Below are positions 22,344-34,758 of a DNA stretch of 64,000 nucleotides, piece after piece. The DNA lies in the NCBI RefSeq assembly GCF_005239225.2, contig NC_133300.1, positions 15,529,875-15,593,874 of the forward strand, written 5' to 3'. This DNA comes from Populus alba. Its lineage: Eukaryota > Streptophyta > Magnoliopsida > Malpighiales > Salicaceae. The translations under genes were made by a program, and so were the position numbers. The notes beneath the pieces are model-generated. The model was not told the origin of the DNA, ran no database searches, and saw only the letters and a program-made list of their open reading frames with translations. Numbering within the stretch: the stretch's first letter is position 1; every line of letters begins with the position of its first letter.

Positions 22344-23207
22344 ATAAAGTTATTCTCTCAATTTCCTTATTGTTTTTCCTTACTTTTCTCTCTTTCTCTC
22401 ACGTTATGCTCTGTTTTTATTTTCATCTTTTTGTTTCTACCCATTCGGCAGTTAATAAAAGAGAAGGAGGGCTTATATGTTTTCTTTTCAATGGCAAATA
22501 ACTATTCTACCCTTAATGAGTATTTTTGCCTCTATTCAACGGTCCTTTTTTTTGCTAGCACTACCGAGCTCCATTCATCTTAAAATTTTAACCAGATTTT
22601 ATTCAGTATATTTTAATATTCTTCATAAAATTTTAGCTCAATTCGATGGTCGGATTGAAAATTACATCCAATAACGTAAAACTAGTTGAATTGTGATTTT
22701 TCGTCAAATTTCTGAATTTCTCTAAAAATTATGAAATTTTAACCCAAGTTAAGGCATGATATTAGAAGGCTCCATGAAAATTTTCAGAATTTTTTAATAA
22801 CCCAATCAAGAGTTATGATTTTTTTCGTTTTACCTAAAACTAGTTAATTTATGAATTTTCACCTGGAGGTTTTACAGTGCTGACTTGGCATGCCAACTAT
22901 GCATGATGACATCACAATTACATCATTCTGATGTCATCCCCATCCAGGTCAGTCACGTGGGTCGGGTTGTTTGGTATTCGGGTAGGGTCAGCCCATCCGG
23001 GTGAAGTAGACTAATGGCACACGTGGGGCGCGTCTGTGCAGGTGGGCAGCCTCCTCGTCGGCGCGTGCGGCCATTTTTGACGTCTGATTTTTGTGCCGTT
23101 TTTAGTTGTGTGCTCGTCTTTTCCTCCTCTACATAGTGGTATGGTCAAAACACAATTTTGACAACTTTTATTTTTGAGCAAAGATCAAACACCACTTTAA
23201 GCCATAT
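22344..23207 (-). other. C1 leader region
   Basis: No coding domain is seen. On the minus strand it follows the primer site and begins ATATGGCTTAAAGTGG. It has a GC-rich part near 22900-23060. It joins the right LTR end of G1 at 22343. Confidence 0.5.
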
Positions 23208-23219
23208 GCTCTGATACCA
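23208..23219 (-). other. primer-binding site (initiator tRNA-Met type) of C1
   Basis: The minus strand reads TGGTATCAGAGC two bases after the LTR end CAACA. This is the standard copia primer site complementary to the initiator tRNA-Met 3' end. Confidence 0.85.
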
Positions 23220-23221
23220 AT

Positions 23222-23445
23222 TGTTGGGGATTCCGCTCCCCCTTGCGGATCGGTGGTGTTCATGATCATTGCCCAAAGGAGACTAAGCACACTAACACAT
23301 AATATTTAATGTGGTTTGGCAAATCACCTACATCCATGAGAGTAGTTTATATTATTAGAGATAGAGAAAGAATATAACACACGGAGGAGGATCACATCCA
23401 CTCAATTCTCATCTCTCATTGCTACATAAGGCAGCAGATGCATAA
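23222..23445 (-). repeat. 5' LTR of C1, truncated
   Basis: It begins TGTTGGGGATTCC and matches 8643-8860 for about 220 bp, then is cut at 23445 by the LTR of C2. Confidence 0.85.
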
Positions 23446-23812
23446 TGTTTGTTTTCTGAAGGTTTTGAGAAGAAGATTATATTTAAGTGTGTAGAGAAGT
23501 TTGTGAAGAAATTCTTGTATATTTTCCATATTCAATCAATGCAGCAAACTCTGCTTTTATATACATTGTATGTAATTGATTCCATTATTTTAGGAACCAA
23601 GATCATCTCATCCATCCACTAATGGAGGGTCATGATTCTTACACAAGTGAGAATGATTTGTAACAGTAAAAATGGCTACAACTGCCATAATAGTTTTAAC
23701 TGCCTTCTTAACTGTTTAAACGGAATTTCTTCCATTTCTTCATCCTTCTTGCTACATCTACGTAGTCTTCTTCTAAGGCTTCAATCACAAGTAATCAGCT
23801 TAGCTTTCAACA
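23446..23812 (-). repeat. 3' LTR of C2 (367 bp)
   Basis: On the plus strand it starts TGTTTGTTTTC and ends TTTCAACA, with TGTT/AACA termini. On the minus strand a TATA-like TATATAAAA lies at 23555-23563. The polypurine tract GGAGAGGC precedes it on the minus strand. The pol stop codon (23800-23802) lies inside the LTR. Confidence 0.78.
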
Positions 23813-24413
23813 GCCTCTCCTAAGTTGTTTACTGCTTTAACTCCAAGCTTCAACCTTAGTTTCTTGAATCTATCTTTAGGTAGTGCTTTCGTGAAGATGT
23901 CTGCAAGTTGTTCTTCACTTCTGCAGAACTTCACATTAATTAATCCTTCTTGCAGAGCCTCCCTTATAAATTTATACTTCCTGTTTATGTGTCTTGTTCT
24001 TTGATGGAAAACTGGATTTTTAGCCATTGAAATTGTTGACATGTTATCACAGAACAAGGGTGTTGTCTCAGCTTGCATTTCACCAAAATCATCAAGAACA
24101 AACCATAACCAAATGGCCTGAACAGTTGCTTCAGATGCTGAGACATACTCAACTTCTGCAGTTGATAATGCTACTGTGTTCTGTTTCATAGAAGACTAGG
24201 AGAATGCTCCACTTCAAAAGCTGAATGCATAGCCTAAAGCGCTCCTGCTATCATCTTCACTTCCTGCCCAATCTGCATCACAAAATCCAATGAGAGTTAT
24301 TGATTGATCCCTTACATATTATATCCCATAGCTGAGAGTTCCTTGCACATATCTTAGGACTCTTTTTGCAGCTCCCATGTGAATCTTGGTAGGTCTAGTC
24401 ATGAACTGTGATA
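23800..24413 (-). pseudogene. copia RNase H and C-terminal pol (C2)
   Basis: The minus strand codes KRVLRYVQGTLSYGI, a broken middle, then the RNase H block TVALSTAEVEYVSASEA, DNMSTISMAKNPVFHQRTRH and the terminal QLADIFTKALPKDRF. This is the standard copia pol C-terminus. Frame breaks around 24190-24325 (including a stop after SYGI) show decay. It ends near the LTR as usual. Confidence 0.88.
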
Positions 24414-24418
24414 ACAAG
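24414..24418 (+). other. target-site duplication ACAAG, left
   Basis: ACAAG occurs immediately before the LTR start and again at 34759-34763 immediately after the LTR end. Confidence 0.9.
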
Positions 24419-26009
24419 TGATTGTGCATCAAAAGTATCATTAAGTCTTTTATTTTACATATGTATTTATTGTTTTTATTTGGGTTTTTTATAATAAGTG
24501 ATGTGCTTTTTAGTAATGAAGTTTCTTTTCCTTTCGATAGGTTTTTGGAGCTTAAATGAATTATTTCAGAAAATTCAAACGTCGGAAATTGGAACAAAGA
24601 ATTGAAGAGAAATTTAGTTGAAGAATGAAGCAAATCTTGGTTCAAATAAGTGCTCCAAATTTGCCCAAAAATCAATTCTATTCCAATTCAAGAAAAGAAT
24701 ATCATATGATCTATTTCAAGCCCAAACTTACCTTATATTGTGTGCAAACTTCAACCATCAAACACTCAAGGTTTCAATGTCAATCTTAGCCCAAATAATA
24801 GGTACATTTGTATACTTATTTGATGCTTAAATTCAGCCCCAAATCAGCCTCCAAATCAGCCCAAGCACAACCCATGATCTTACATGTCCACACAACAAAT
24901 AACATTTGATTTATTTTGGGCAATTAATTGATCCAAGAGGGCAAGCACATGGATGGAAAGCTGGAGGGGACATTGTGACATTATTTTGGGTCAAGAAGAA
25001 GAAAGAAACAGCTCATAAAGGAGGAAGAAAAACGTGCACCAAAGTGTTCTCCAAGCTGGCCTGATTTAATTTTCCAGAACACCTTTCGGTGTTTTGCCCA
25101 TAACTTTTGACTCTGATGTCCAAATGAGCTGTTCGTTAATGATCTAGAAAGCTAACAGAATTGCCTATAAATATGTCTCCAATAGCCATCTCCAGTAGAG
25201 GTTCTAAGAGGGTCTAATTTCTGTCTAAAGTTAGAGTCAGATTTGTGTCCGAATTTTTACTGAAATTCTGTTGTGTTCTTCTTTGTAGATTTCGGTTCTT
25301 TAGTTTGTAAAACTTATTATTTCAGTTTGATTCAAGTTATTTCATGTTTATTAAAGTGTTCTTATATATAATCATGGTTGGCTAATCTCTTCCTTGGATC
25401 CAAATCAAGGATGATGGTGATTGACGTGAGTTCTTTAAGATATGAATGAATCTTAATGTTTATCTTGTCATTTTCTTCATGAACGTTTTATTATTGCAAA
25501 GAAATTTTAGAAATCATTTAGGTAATGTTATAATCTTGAATTTTTATGCACAAACCTTAGTTTTGGTATAGAGATTGCTTGATTCAATGTATTACTTAAT
25601 TTGAGAGTACTTGTTCATTCTTAAGCAATAATTAATCTTCATCCTTTTAAACTTCATTGTAATATCTTCCGATCTAATATCACCATCGTTGATATTAGGT
25701 TGAGTTATCTTATATATGTTGAAGAAATCACCAATACATCACCATTAAAATTGATTTGGACCAAGACTTATTTTTTCTTGTCTTTTAAAATCTATTTACA
25801 CTTTTCATCTTTGAAAACAAATCCATCAATTATTTTCAACCAAGTTATTGTTAATTTAATTTCTCTTGAGTTTTTTTTGTTGTTACCTAGCTTAATTTCC
25901 AGATCTAGCTCTCTGTGGATATGACCTCGATCTTACTGAGTTAATTGCTACATCGCACACTCGTGCACTTGCGAGTTAAAACAAGCCGATCATAAAAAGC
26001 GGTCAAGCA
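24419..26009 (+). repeat. 5' LTR of the Athila-like element
   Basis: Starts TGATTGTGCATC and ends GGTCAAGCA. A TATAAATA box is at 25166-25173. It matches 33151-34758 almost throughout. Confidence 0.93.
25166..25173 (+). promoter_or_regulatory. LTR TATA box
   Basis: TATAAATA, conserved in the other LTR near 33916, about 750 bp into the LTR. Confidence 0.6.
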
Positions 26010-26013
26010 ATTT

Positions 26014-26031
26014 TGGCGTCGTTGCCGGGGA
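26014..26031 (+). other. primer-binding site, tRNA-Asp type
   Basis: TGGCGTCGTTGCCGGGGA lies 4 bases after the 5' LTR. It matches the Athila-type primer site complementary to tRNA-Asp except for one apparent base change. Confidence 0.75.
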
Positions 26032-26107
26032 GCTAGCAAGCAAAGGTCACAAATTTATATTTGATTATTGGAAAATAAAAAAAAAATTCATATAAATAAA
26101 AAATTGA

Positions 26108-26300
26108 ATGGCTGGTTTTACCGCCTCTTGTTTATTTTATTTTGTTGTTGTTATTTCTCTTATATTTATTGTCTAAAGTGCTTGGCCAATATTACCACCT
26201 CTTGTTTATTTTATTTTGTTGTTATTTATTGTTATTATTTCTTTTATATTTATTGTTTGAAGTGCTTGGCCGGTATTACCGCCTCTTTATTCATGCTTGT
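26108..26300 (+). repeat. short tandem duplication in the leader
   Basis: TTGGCC(A/G)(A/G)TATTACC(A/G)CCTCTT recurs about 70-86 bp apart (from 26108, 26181 and 26267) with CTTATATTTATTGT between. About 2.3 copies. Confidence 0.7.
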
Positions 26301-26482
26301 TATACTTATCTTTTAATGTTTCTTGTTGTTAATATTGTTTATTAGTTGGAGAGTGAATTTCTTAATTTGTTGTATTTTTATTTTTGAGCTATTACTTTAT
26401 CTTGTACGTTTCATTTTACTTTTATTTGCAATATTTTTTTTTGTTTTTGTTTTTTTTCTCCTTTCCTTTCGTATTCATATAA

Positions 26483-26488
26483 TTGTTA

Positions 26489-26522
<34 letters not shown>

Positions 26523-26525
26523 TTA
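26483..26525 (+). repeat. ATT microsatellite
   Basis: A run of TTA/ATT triplets directly before the gag start codon at 26528. Confidence 0.85.
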
Positions 26526-26527
26526 TC

Positions 26528-28238
26528 ATGGCTAATGTTGAAGATGTAGAGGGTGAAGGGAGTGTTCAAGGTAATGGACCTCCACAATTTAATGATCAAC
26601 CTAATTTTCGAACTCTTAGAGAGTATCTTCACCCGGCTAGACAAAGTACACCTTCGTGTATTATCTTGCCTCTTAACTAACAAGCTTTCAATTTGAAACC
26701 GGGCATGATTCAACTTCTTCCCACATTTCACGGTATGGATTCTGAAAATCCATACATACACATTAAGGACTTTGAAGAGGTATGTAATACTTTTATTGAT
26801 AGAACATGCACTGAGGAAACTATTCGGCTTAAATTGTTCCCATTCTCTCTAAAGGATAAAGCCAAGCTTTGGCTAAACTCCTTACGTCCTCGGTCTATAG
26901 GTACATGGAGAGAAATGCAAGCTGAATTTTTGAAAAAATACTTCCCCACTCATAGGACGATAGCCTTACAACGTCAAATGATGAATTTTTCTTGTAGTCC
27001 AAATGAGTCATTTCACCAAGCTTAGGAAAGGTTCAAAGACTTGTTAAATGCATGCCCCCACCATGGTTTTGAGATGTGGAGGTTAGTGAGTTTCTTCTAC
27101 GACTCTCTTACCGCAAATTTTAAAAAGCTAGTGTCAACCATGTGTAATGGTGAGTTTTATGACAAAGCAATGAGAGACTTCTCTCCCACTTCATGTTGAG
27201 TCTAGAAACACCATTTCTCATTCAAGTGGGAAGTTCCAATTAAAAGAGACTGATGATCTTAATGCTAGATTAGCCTCATTGGCTAGGAAAGTAGAGTCTT
27301 TTGAGATTAAAAAAGTGCATGTCATGAGTGAACAACAAGAGGAAAGTTGTGTTGTTTGTGAGAGCAAAGGGCATAGGACAACTGAGTGCCCTACCATTCT
27401 AGCCTTCAAAGAAGTGTTATATGGCCAAACTTCTGATTCAAGTAATGTTAGAAAGCCATTTTCAAACCAAGTAGGCAATCCCTACTCTGAGACTTATAAT
27501 CCTGGATGGAGGAACCACCCAAATTTTGGATGGAGAAATGAGGGCTCTTCAGTACCTCAAACATTTCAACCTCCACCCCAACCATTTCATGCTCCCACAC
27601 ATAACACGTACCAACCACCTCATAAGAGATCCCTAGAGGATACTCTTCAACAATTCATGCAAACACAAGGAGGAATCAACAACCCAGCTTACAAATTTCA
27701 AGACCAGACCAATAGGACCTTAGATGACATTCGAAGTCAACTAACCAAGTTGACTCAATCACTAAGCACTCAAGAGAAGGGAAAGATCCCAGCTCAACCA
27801 ATGCCAAATCCTAGAGGTCAGGTACACATGAGTGAATCCTCACTTAGTGAACCTTCAAACCATGAACAAGTCCAAGCCATCACTACCCTTAGAAGTGGAA
27901 AGATTGTTGACAAAGCTATAGGTTTAGGGATTCCTAAAGGTATTGCGGAGGAGAAATCTAGGGAGAGTGAAGAGGGAATCAAAACACAAGTGACAAATGA
28001 GAGTTTGAGTGACAAAGAAGGCGAGATAAATGAGAAAGAGATGAGTGAGAAAGGAGATGATTCAAGAAAAATTGGAGTCAAAGTGAGTGATTTAGAATTT
28101 GTTCATAAAGCACCATTTCCACAGAGGTTAGGGAAACCTAAACATGATCTTATGAACTCGAAAATCTATGAATTGTTCAAACAAGTGAAAGTCAACATTC
28201 CACTCCTTGATGCAATTATCTTATGCAAAGTTCCTTAA
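26528..28238 (+). pseudogene. Athila-like gag
   Basis: The chosen start is ATG at 26528 (Met-Ala-Asn-Val-Glu). The capsid domain shows LKLFPFSLKDKAKLWLNSL (about 26829-26885). In-frame stops interrupt it at 26678-26680 and 27023-27025, then a frameshift before 27279. The last open part (27279-28238) has one zinc knuckle, CVVCESKGHRTTEC, followed by a Pro/Gln-rich region. The gag C-terminal end overlaps the protease frame at 28207. Gag builds the particle; this copy cannot make a full-length protein. Confidence 0.88.
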
Positions 28239-28974
28239 GGACTTATGCACAGTCAAAAGGAGATTGAATGTGAAAGAAAGAGCCTTTCTAACTGAGCATG
28301 CAAGTGCCATCATCCAGTTTAAGACCCCTCCCAAATACAAAGATCCTGGTTGTCCTACCATTTCATGCATTATTGGAAGTCATAAGATAGACCAAGCTTT
28401 GTTGGATTTAGGAGCAAGTGTGAATTTGATACCCTACACTGTTTACGAACAATTAGGTTTAGGAGAAATCAAGCCTACTCGAATCACCCTTCAATTAGCT
28501 GATAGGTCAATCAAGATTCCTAGGGGTATTGTTGAAGATGTGTTGGTCCAAGTAGATAAATTCTACTTTCTTGTTGATTTTGTAGTGTTAGACACCGCAC
28601 CTATTCAAGGTTCTAATGCTCCCATCCCAGTCATCTTAGGTAGACCTTTCCTAGCTACATCCAATGCTTTAATTAACTGTAGGAATGGGGTGATGAAATT
28701 GTATTTTGGGAATATGACTGTGGAGATGAACATATTCAATGTCTCCAAACAAATTGGTGAACATGAGGACATTAGAGAGGTAGATTTGATCCAAACAATT
28801 TATCAAGAACACTTTGAGAGAGAATGGGTAAAGGATCCATTGGAAAGAACTTTAATTCATGATGAAAGACTTTATTCTTTGGAATGTGTTGATGAGGAAG
28901 TAAAAGAACTCGAGACTTATCTGGATCCAATGCCTATCTGGATCCTCAATAGATCAATGGACCCCATCGTTTGA
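28207..28974 (+). pseudogene. Athila-like aspartic protease region
   Basis: The retropepsin motif appears as LLDLGASVNLIP (Asp kept; Leu in place of the usual Ser/Thr is normal for Athila/Tat). The second conserved block VILGRPFLATSNALI follows. The frame differs from both gag upstream and RT downstream, and it ends at a TGA at 28972-28974 in the linker to RT, so at least two frame changes have occurred. Confidence 0.87.
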
Positions 28975-28978
28975 GCCT

Positions 28979-30961
28979 TTGATTTCACCCCAAGTGAAAG
29001 TTGAGGCATGTCTTGTCCAACCTTATAAACCAGAAAGGAAGCCTTTACCGAGTGATCTTAAGTATGCATTTCTAGGGGAAGATGAATCATATCCTATTGT
29101 GATTTCATCAAAACTTAGCATAGAGCATGAACAAGAACTTTTGAGAGTGGTGAGAAAACACAAGAAAGCAAGTGGGTGGACAATCACTGACTTGAAAGGA
29201 ATTAGCCCTCTTTTATGTACACATAGAATTTATCTTGAAGAAGAGGCTAAATCTGTGAGGCAAATGCAAAGACGACTGAACCCAAACATGAAGGAAGTAG
29301 TGAGAGGTGAAGTGCTTAAACTACTTGATGCGGGTATCATTTACCCCATTGCAAACTCAAAATGGGTTAGTCCAACCCAAGTTGTCCCTAAAAAATCTGG
29401 AGTCACGGTAGTGAAGAATGAAAATAATGAGCTAGTACCAACAAGAATCCAAACTGGATGGCGTATGTGCATTGATTATCGTAAGTTGAACATGGTGACT
29501 AGGAAGGACCATTTCCCGCTTCCATTTTTAGACCAAGTGCTTGAAAGAGTAGCCGGGAGAGCTTTCTATTGTTTTCTTGATGGATACTCAGGTTACAACC
29601 AAATTGAGATTTCTTTAGAAGACTAAGAAAAAACCACTTTCACTTGTCCTTTTGGTACCTATGCTTATAGAAGAATGTCTTTTGGCTTGTGTAATGCACC
29701 AGCCACTTTTCAAAGGTGTATGATGAGTATCTTTAGTGACATGGTGGAAATTTTTTTGGAAGTTTTCATGGATGATTTTTTAGTTTATGGGGATTCTTAT
29801 GAGTTGTGTCTAATGCATTTAGAAAAAGTTATTGAAAGATGTGAAGAGAGCAATCTTGTACTTAATTGGGAGAAGTGTCATTTTATGGTGACACATGGCA
29901 TTGTTTTAGGTCACATTGTCTCTTCAAAAGGGATAGAGGTGGATAAGTCAAAAGTTGAAGTCATTAAAAATTTACCTACCCCTAGAACTATGAAAGATAT
30001 GAGATCCTTTTTAGGACACACTGGTTTTTACCGAAAATTCATTCATTCTTTTAGTATCATTGCCAAACCATTGTGTAACTTGTTGTCACAAGATGTCCAA
30101 TTTGATTGCACATCAAAATGTCAAGAAGCTTTTGAAAAGCTTAAAGGGTTGTTGACCACTGCACCAATCATGCAAGCTCCTGATTGGTCTTTACCATTTG
30201 AACTGATGTGTGATGCTAGTGATTTTGTGATAGGGGCTGTTTTAGGGCAAAGAAAAGATAAGAAGCCTCATGTCATTTATTATGCTAGCAAGACTTTGAA
30301 TGATGCTCAATTGAATTACACTACAACCGAAAAAGAACTCTTAGCTGTGGTCTTTGCATTAGACAAGTTTAGGTCTTATTTGGTTGGATCTCTTGTTATT
30401 GTTTTCACTGATCATGCAGCATTGAAATACTTGCTCACAAAACAGGATGCCAAGCCACGTTTGATTCGATGGATCCTCCTACTCCAAGAGTTTAACCTTG
30501 AAATTCGAGATAAAAAGGGAGTAGAGAATGTAGTGGCTGATCATTTGTCCCGTCTTTCAAGCTATGAGACCATAACTGATGAATTTCCAATAAATGAATT
30601 CTTTGCTGATGAAAATTTATTTTGTGCAGGTACTGTTTCCTACATTGGCTCTCCATGGTATGCTGACATAGCAAATTACCTAGCCACAAGTCAGATTCCT
30701 TCTCATTGGTCTAAACTTGATAAACAAAAATTCTTGCGCAACGTGCGTACTTTTTTTTGGGATGACCCCTACCTATTTAAATATTGCCCTGACCAAATTG
30801 TTAGGCGGTGCATCCTTGATCATGAAATTCCAAGTGTCATTAATTTTTGTCATGCATTAGCCTGTGGTGGGCATTTCTCTTCCAAGAAAACCACTGCCAA
30901 GATCTTGCAGTGTGGTTTTTATTGGCCCACTATGTTCAAAGATGTCCATGCCTGCATGTGA
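28979..30961 (+). pseudogene. Athila-like reverse transcriptase-RNase H
   Basis: RT begins with WVSPTQVVPKKSGVTVV, then WRMCIDYRKLN and FYCFLDGYSGYNQI. One in-frame TAA at 29624-29626 cuts the sequence before [20 protein letters not shown], which continues in the same frame. The catalytic box [10 protein letters not shown] is intact. RNase H follows ([15 protein letters not shown], then DHLSRL). After that comes the start of the integrase zinc finger ([10 protein letters not shown]). The frame ends at a TGA at 30959-30961. Confidence 0.92.
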
Positions 30962-31877
30962 CCGATGCGAACGACTAGGTAACCTCACTAGGCGTAACAT
31001 GATGCCCCTTAACCCCATTCTTGTTTTGGAAATATTTGATTGTTAGGGGATTGATTTCATGGGACCTTTTCCAAGTTCATTTGGCTACCAATTCATCCTT
31101 GTAGCTGTTGATTATATGTCTAAATGGGTGGAGGCCATTGCATCTCGCACCAATGACCATCGAGTTGTTGTCAAATTCTTGAAAGAAAATATTTTCTCTC
31201 GTTTTGGCATGCCCCGGGCTATGATTAGTGATGGGGGAAAGCATTTTTGTAACAAGCCCGTTGGGATGTTGATGAGAAAATATGGTGTAATTCACAAGGT
31301 CAGTACCCCATATCACCCACAGACTAGTGGCCAAGCTGAGTTAGCAAATAGGGAGATCAAGAACATTTGTGGGCATATCGCACTGCTTACAAGACCTCTT
31401 TAGGAATGTCTCCTTATAGGCTAGTTTATGGAAAACCTTGTCATCTCCCTGTTGAGATTGAGCACTGCGCGTATTGGGCCATCCAGCAATTCAATGACAA
31501 TGAAAATGAAGTTGGCAAAAATAGAAAGCTTCAATTGGATGAATAAGAGGAGTTGAGAAATGATGCATTTGAAAATGCAAAAATTTCAAAACATAAGATG
31601 AAAGCTTTGCATGATAAACATTTTTAGAAAATCCTTTCATATTGGTCAAAAGGTTCTCTTGTATAATTCACGATTACATCTCTTTCCTGGGAAGTTGAGG
31701 ACAAAATGGATTGGCCCATTTGTGATTAAATCCATATCTGAGCATGGTGCATTTGAGGTAGAAAATCCTAAGAATGTAAATGTTTTCAAAGTAAATGGTC
31801 ATCGATTGAAACCTTATCTTAAAAACGTTGTGGCTGAAGTTGAGACATTGGATATTGAAGATCCAATACCATTGTAG
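30862..31877 (+). pseudogene. Athila-like integrase
   Basis: The zinc finger is split by a frameshift at about 30955 (the CDRCERLGN half lies in another frame). The core keeps D in GIDFMGPF, D in MISDGGKHF and E in AELANREI. A stop at 31044-31046 precedes the core. After 31390 the sequence lacks part of the core and changes frame ([16 protein letters not shown] near 31409-31456). The C-terminal piece 31611-31877 (LRTKWIGPFVIKSI) remains. Multiple breaks, non-functional. Confidence 0.87.
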
Positions 31878-33140
31878 TATCACAAGTAATGAGTTTTTAT
31901 TTTTATTTTTCATTTATTTTTTTTTCTTCTTTCTTCCATCTTTTATATTTTTCTTGTTCATGCATTAGGGACAATGCATTATTTTAAGTTGGGGGGTGTG
32001 AGGTTCTTTATTTTAAAAAAAAAAATCAATGTTTTCTTTTAGTTGTGATATGCAGGTTAAAAAAAAAATCAAGTAAGAAGTCAGCTCATGTCCAAGTCAA
32101 TCAAACATTCATCCTTGAAAACAAAAGGGGAGTAACAATTTTTCTAATCTTTATACTTTTCTTCTCTTTGTTTTTTACATCGAGGATAATGTAAAACTTA
32201 ATTTTAGATATTTGATTATGTTGAATGCTTGAGATAACCATGCTTGTTAAGAAAAAAAAAAAAACTTGCATTCGTATGTGAATGAGACTTGTTTAGGATC
32301 AACATTACATTTTTGGATTCATTATTGTGTTGAACATTGCATGCTTTAATTTGGGATAGATAATATCTTATAAAGCAAGATATAGCATACTTTTTTTTTA
32401 AGATTATTGAAGTACATCTTTCCTTGTAAAAGTTGTGTGAGTTGTGTGATTATGCATGAAAGATGAGTGTGATGCTTTACTTGTGATTATCCCTTTTGAT
32501 CTAGTCCTAAACAAGGTTTAAGTAAATAAAGTAATAATTATTACAAAAATAAATAAATAAATGTGTACAAATTTCTATCTACTCCAATGTTTTGAGTTGC
32601 TCAGTAACTAGGGGTATTCATCACAAATGTTTATCTTTACGTCAAACGGCAACTTGAAATATGAGTATGCAAAAGCACTTTAAGTTTGTGACTTTGTGAG
32701 TAACCGGGTGCATTCATCACAAATGTTTGTATTCGCGTCAAAAGGGAAGTGACCACTTAAAGACAAAGGATAAAATAATATCTAAAAAAAAAAGAGAAAA
32801 GAAAAAAAAAAAGAAAAAATTTATATAGATATTTCTCTAGTTTGCTACCTTGTTTGTAGTAGTGAGAAGGGAAGATTACAAGTTGAGTTTTCGCGTGAAT
32901 CAATTATGTTGGTTGCATGATAAATACGATTGAATTTAGAATTTTGTATGGATGTTTGATTTAGAGAATGTGAGTATGCTTATTTTACTTTATTTGCTAT
33001 TGTGTACACCAAGTTAAAGATACCAATGTTTGCATGATAGGTCCTTTAAGTGTGATGAGTCGAGCCTAATTATGTTATTATTATTCTTTTTATTTCAAAG
33101 GTTTTATGTTTTTTTTGCTTGAGGACCAGCAAAATCTAAG
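31878..33140 (+). other. noncoding 3' segment of the Athila-like element
   Basis: There is no open frame of note; an envelope-like ORF, known from some Athila elements, is not seen. It contains A-runs and two near-identical segments around 32597 and 32699 (AGTAACTAGGGGTATTCATC and AGTAACCGGGTGCATTCATC, both then CACAAATGTTT). A second TTGGGGGGTGTG occurs at 31988-31999. Confidence 0.7.
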
Positions 33141-33150
33141 TTGGGGGGTG
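33141..33150 (+). other. polypurine tract of the Athila-like element
   Basis: TTGGGGGGTG directly before the 3' LTR start at 33151. Confidence 0.82.
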
Positions 33151-34758
33151 TGATTGTGCATCAAAAGTATCATTAAGTCTTTTATTTTACATATGTATTT
33201 ATTGTTTTTATTTGGGTTTTTTATAATAAGTGATGTGCTTTTTAGTAATGAAGTTTCTTTTCCTTTCGATAGGTTTTTGGAGCTTAAATGAATTATTTCA
33301 GAAAATTCAAACATCGGAAATTGGAACAAAGAATTGAAGAGAAATTTAGTTGAAGAATGAAGCAAATCTTGGTTCAAATAAGTGCTCCAAATTTGCCCAA
33401 AAATCAATTCTATTCCAATTCAGGAAAAGAATATCATATGATATATTTCAAGCCCAAACTTACCTTATGTTGTGTGCAAACTTCAACCATCAAACACTCA
33501 AGGTTTCAATGTCAATCTTAGCCCAAATAATAGGTACATTTGTATACTTATTTGATGCTTAAATTCAGCCCCAAATCAGCCCCAAATCAACCTCCAAATC
33601 AGCCCAAGCACAATCCATGATCTTACATGTCCACACAACAAATAACATTTGATTTATTTTGGGCAATTAATTGATCCAAGAGGGCAAGCACATGGATGGA
33701 AAGCTGGAGGGGACATTGTGACATTATTTTGGGTCAAAAAGAAGAAAGAAACAGCTCATAAAGGAGGAAGAAAAACGTGCACCAAAGTGTTCTCCAAGCT
33801 GGCCTGATTTAATTTTCCAGAACACCTTTCGGTATTGTGCCCATAACTTTTGACTCAGATGTCCAAATGAGTTGTTCTGTTCTTTAATGATCTGGAAAGC
33901 TAACATAAGTTCCTATAAATATGTCTCTAATAGCCATCGCCAGTAGAGGCTTCTAAGAGGGTCGAATTCCTATCTAAAGTTAGAGTCAGATTTGTGTCCG
34001 AATTTTTACTGAAATTTTGTTGTGTTCTTCTTTGTAGATTTCGGTTCTTTAGTTTGTAAAACTTATTATTTCAGTTTGATTCAAGTTATTTCATGTTTAT
34101 TAAAGTGTTCTTATATATAATCATGGTTGGCTAATCTCTTCCTTGGATCCAAATCAAGGATGATGGTGATTGACGTGAGTTCTTTAAGATATGAATGAAT
34201 CTTAATGTTTATCTTGTCATTTTCTTCATGAACGTTTTATTATTGCAAAGAAATTTTAGAAATCATTTAGGTAATGTTATAATCTTGAATTTTTATGCAC
34301 AAACCTTAGTTTTGGTATAGAGATTGCTTGATTCAATGTATTACTTAATTTGAGAGTACTTGTTCATTCTTAAGCAATAATTAATCTTCATCCTTTTAAA
34401 CTTCATTGTAATATCTTCCGATCTAATATCACCATCGTTGATATTAGGTTGAGTTATCTTATATATGTTGAAGAAATCACCAATACATCACCATTAAAAT
34501 TGATTTGGACCAAGACTTATTTTTTCTTGTCTTTTAAAATCTATTTACACTTTTCATCTTTGAAAACAAATCCATCAATTATTTTCAACCAAGTTATTGT
34601 TAATTTAATTTCTCTTGAGTTTTTTTTGTTGTTACCTAGCTTAATTTCCAGATCTAGCTCTTTGTGGATATGACCTCGATCTTACCGAGTTAATTGCTAC
34701 ATCGCACACTCGTGCACTTGCGAGTTAAAACAAGCCGATCATAAAAAGCGGTCAAGCA
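33151..34758 (+). repeat. 3' LTR of the Athila-like element
   Basis: Starts TGATTGTGCATC and ends GGTCAAGCA, followed by ACAAG. It differs from the 5' LTR at about two dozen sites and by small indels (for example about 13 extra bases near 33583), most of them in the first half. Confidence 0.93.

Larger units (their letters stand above)
8643..23445 (-). mobile_element. non-autonomous LTR element with copia-type primer site (C1), minus strand
   Basis: The 3' LTR (8643-9239) and a truncated 5' LTR (23222-23445) share the same sequence, starting (on +) TGTTGGGGATTCCGCTCCC. A polypurine tract sits at 9241-9252 (minus AAAGGGGGTGA) and a primer site complementary to initiator tRNA-Met at 23208-23219, both in the right places for a minus-strand element. 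The internal DNA outside the nested gypsy (9240-12013 and 22344-23221) has no recognisable gag or pol, so it looks like a large derivative lacking genes. C2 truncates its 5' LTR. Confidence 0.75.
24419..34758 (+). mobile_element. Athila-like Ty3/gypsy retrotransposon, structurally complete
   Basis: It has two LTRs of about 1.6 kb with few differences, the 5-bp target duplication ACAAG, a primer site, gag, protease, RT-RNase H, integrase, a 1.2-kb noncoding 3' segment and a polypurine tract. The GATVNL-like protease (DLGASVNLIP), the RT wording (LPFLDQVLERVAGRAFYC) and an Asp-tRNA-type primer site point to the Athila/Tat group (inference). LTRs differ at roughly 1.5% of sites by eye, so the insertion is recent, yet coding frames already carry stops and indels. 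Confidence 0.92.

Noticed and set aside
23208..23219. Possible tRNA fragment
   Set aside because: Only the 12-base primer-binding complement is present, with no cloverleaf.
26068..26535. Open frames coding hydrophobic, membrane-like peptides
   Set aside because: They arise from T-rich leader repeats and an ATT microsatellite before the gag start, in overlapping frames.
31878..33140. Envelope-like third ORF of an Athila element
   Set aside because: No open frame or membrane segment of meaningful length is present.
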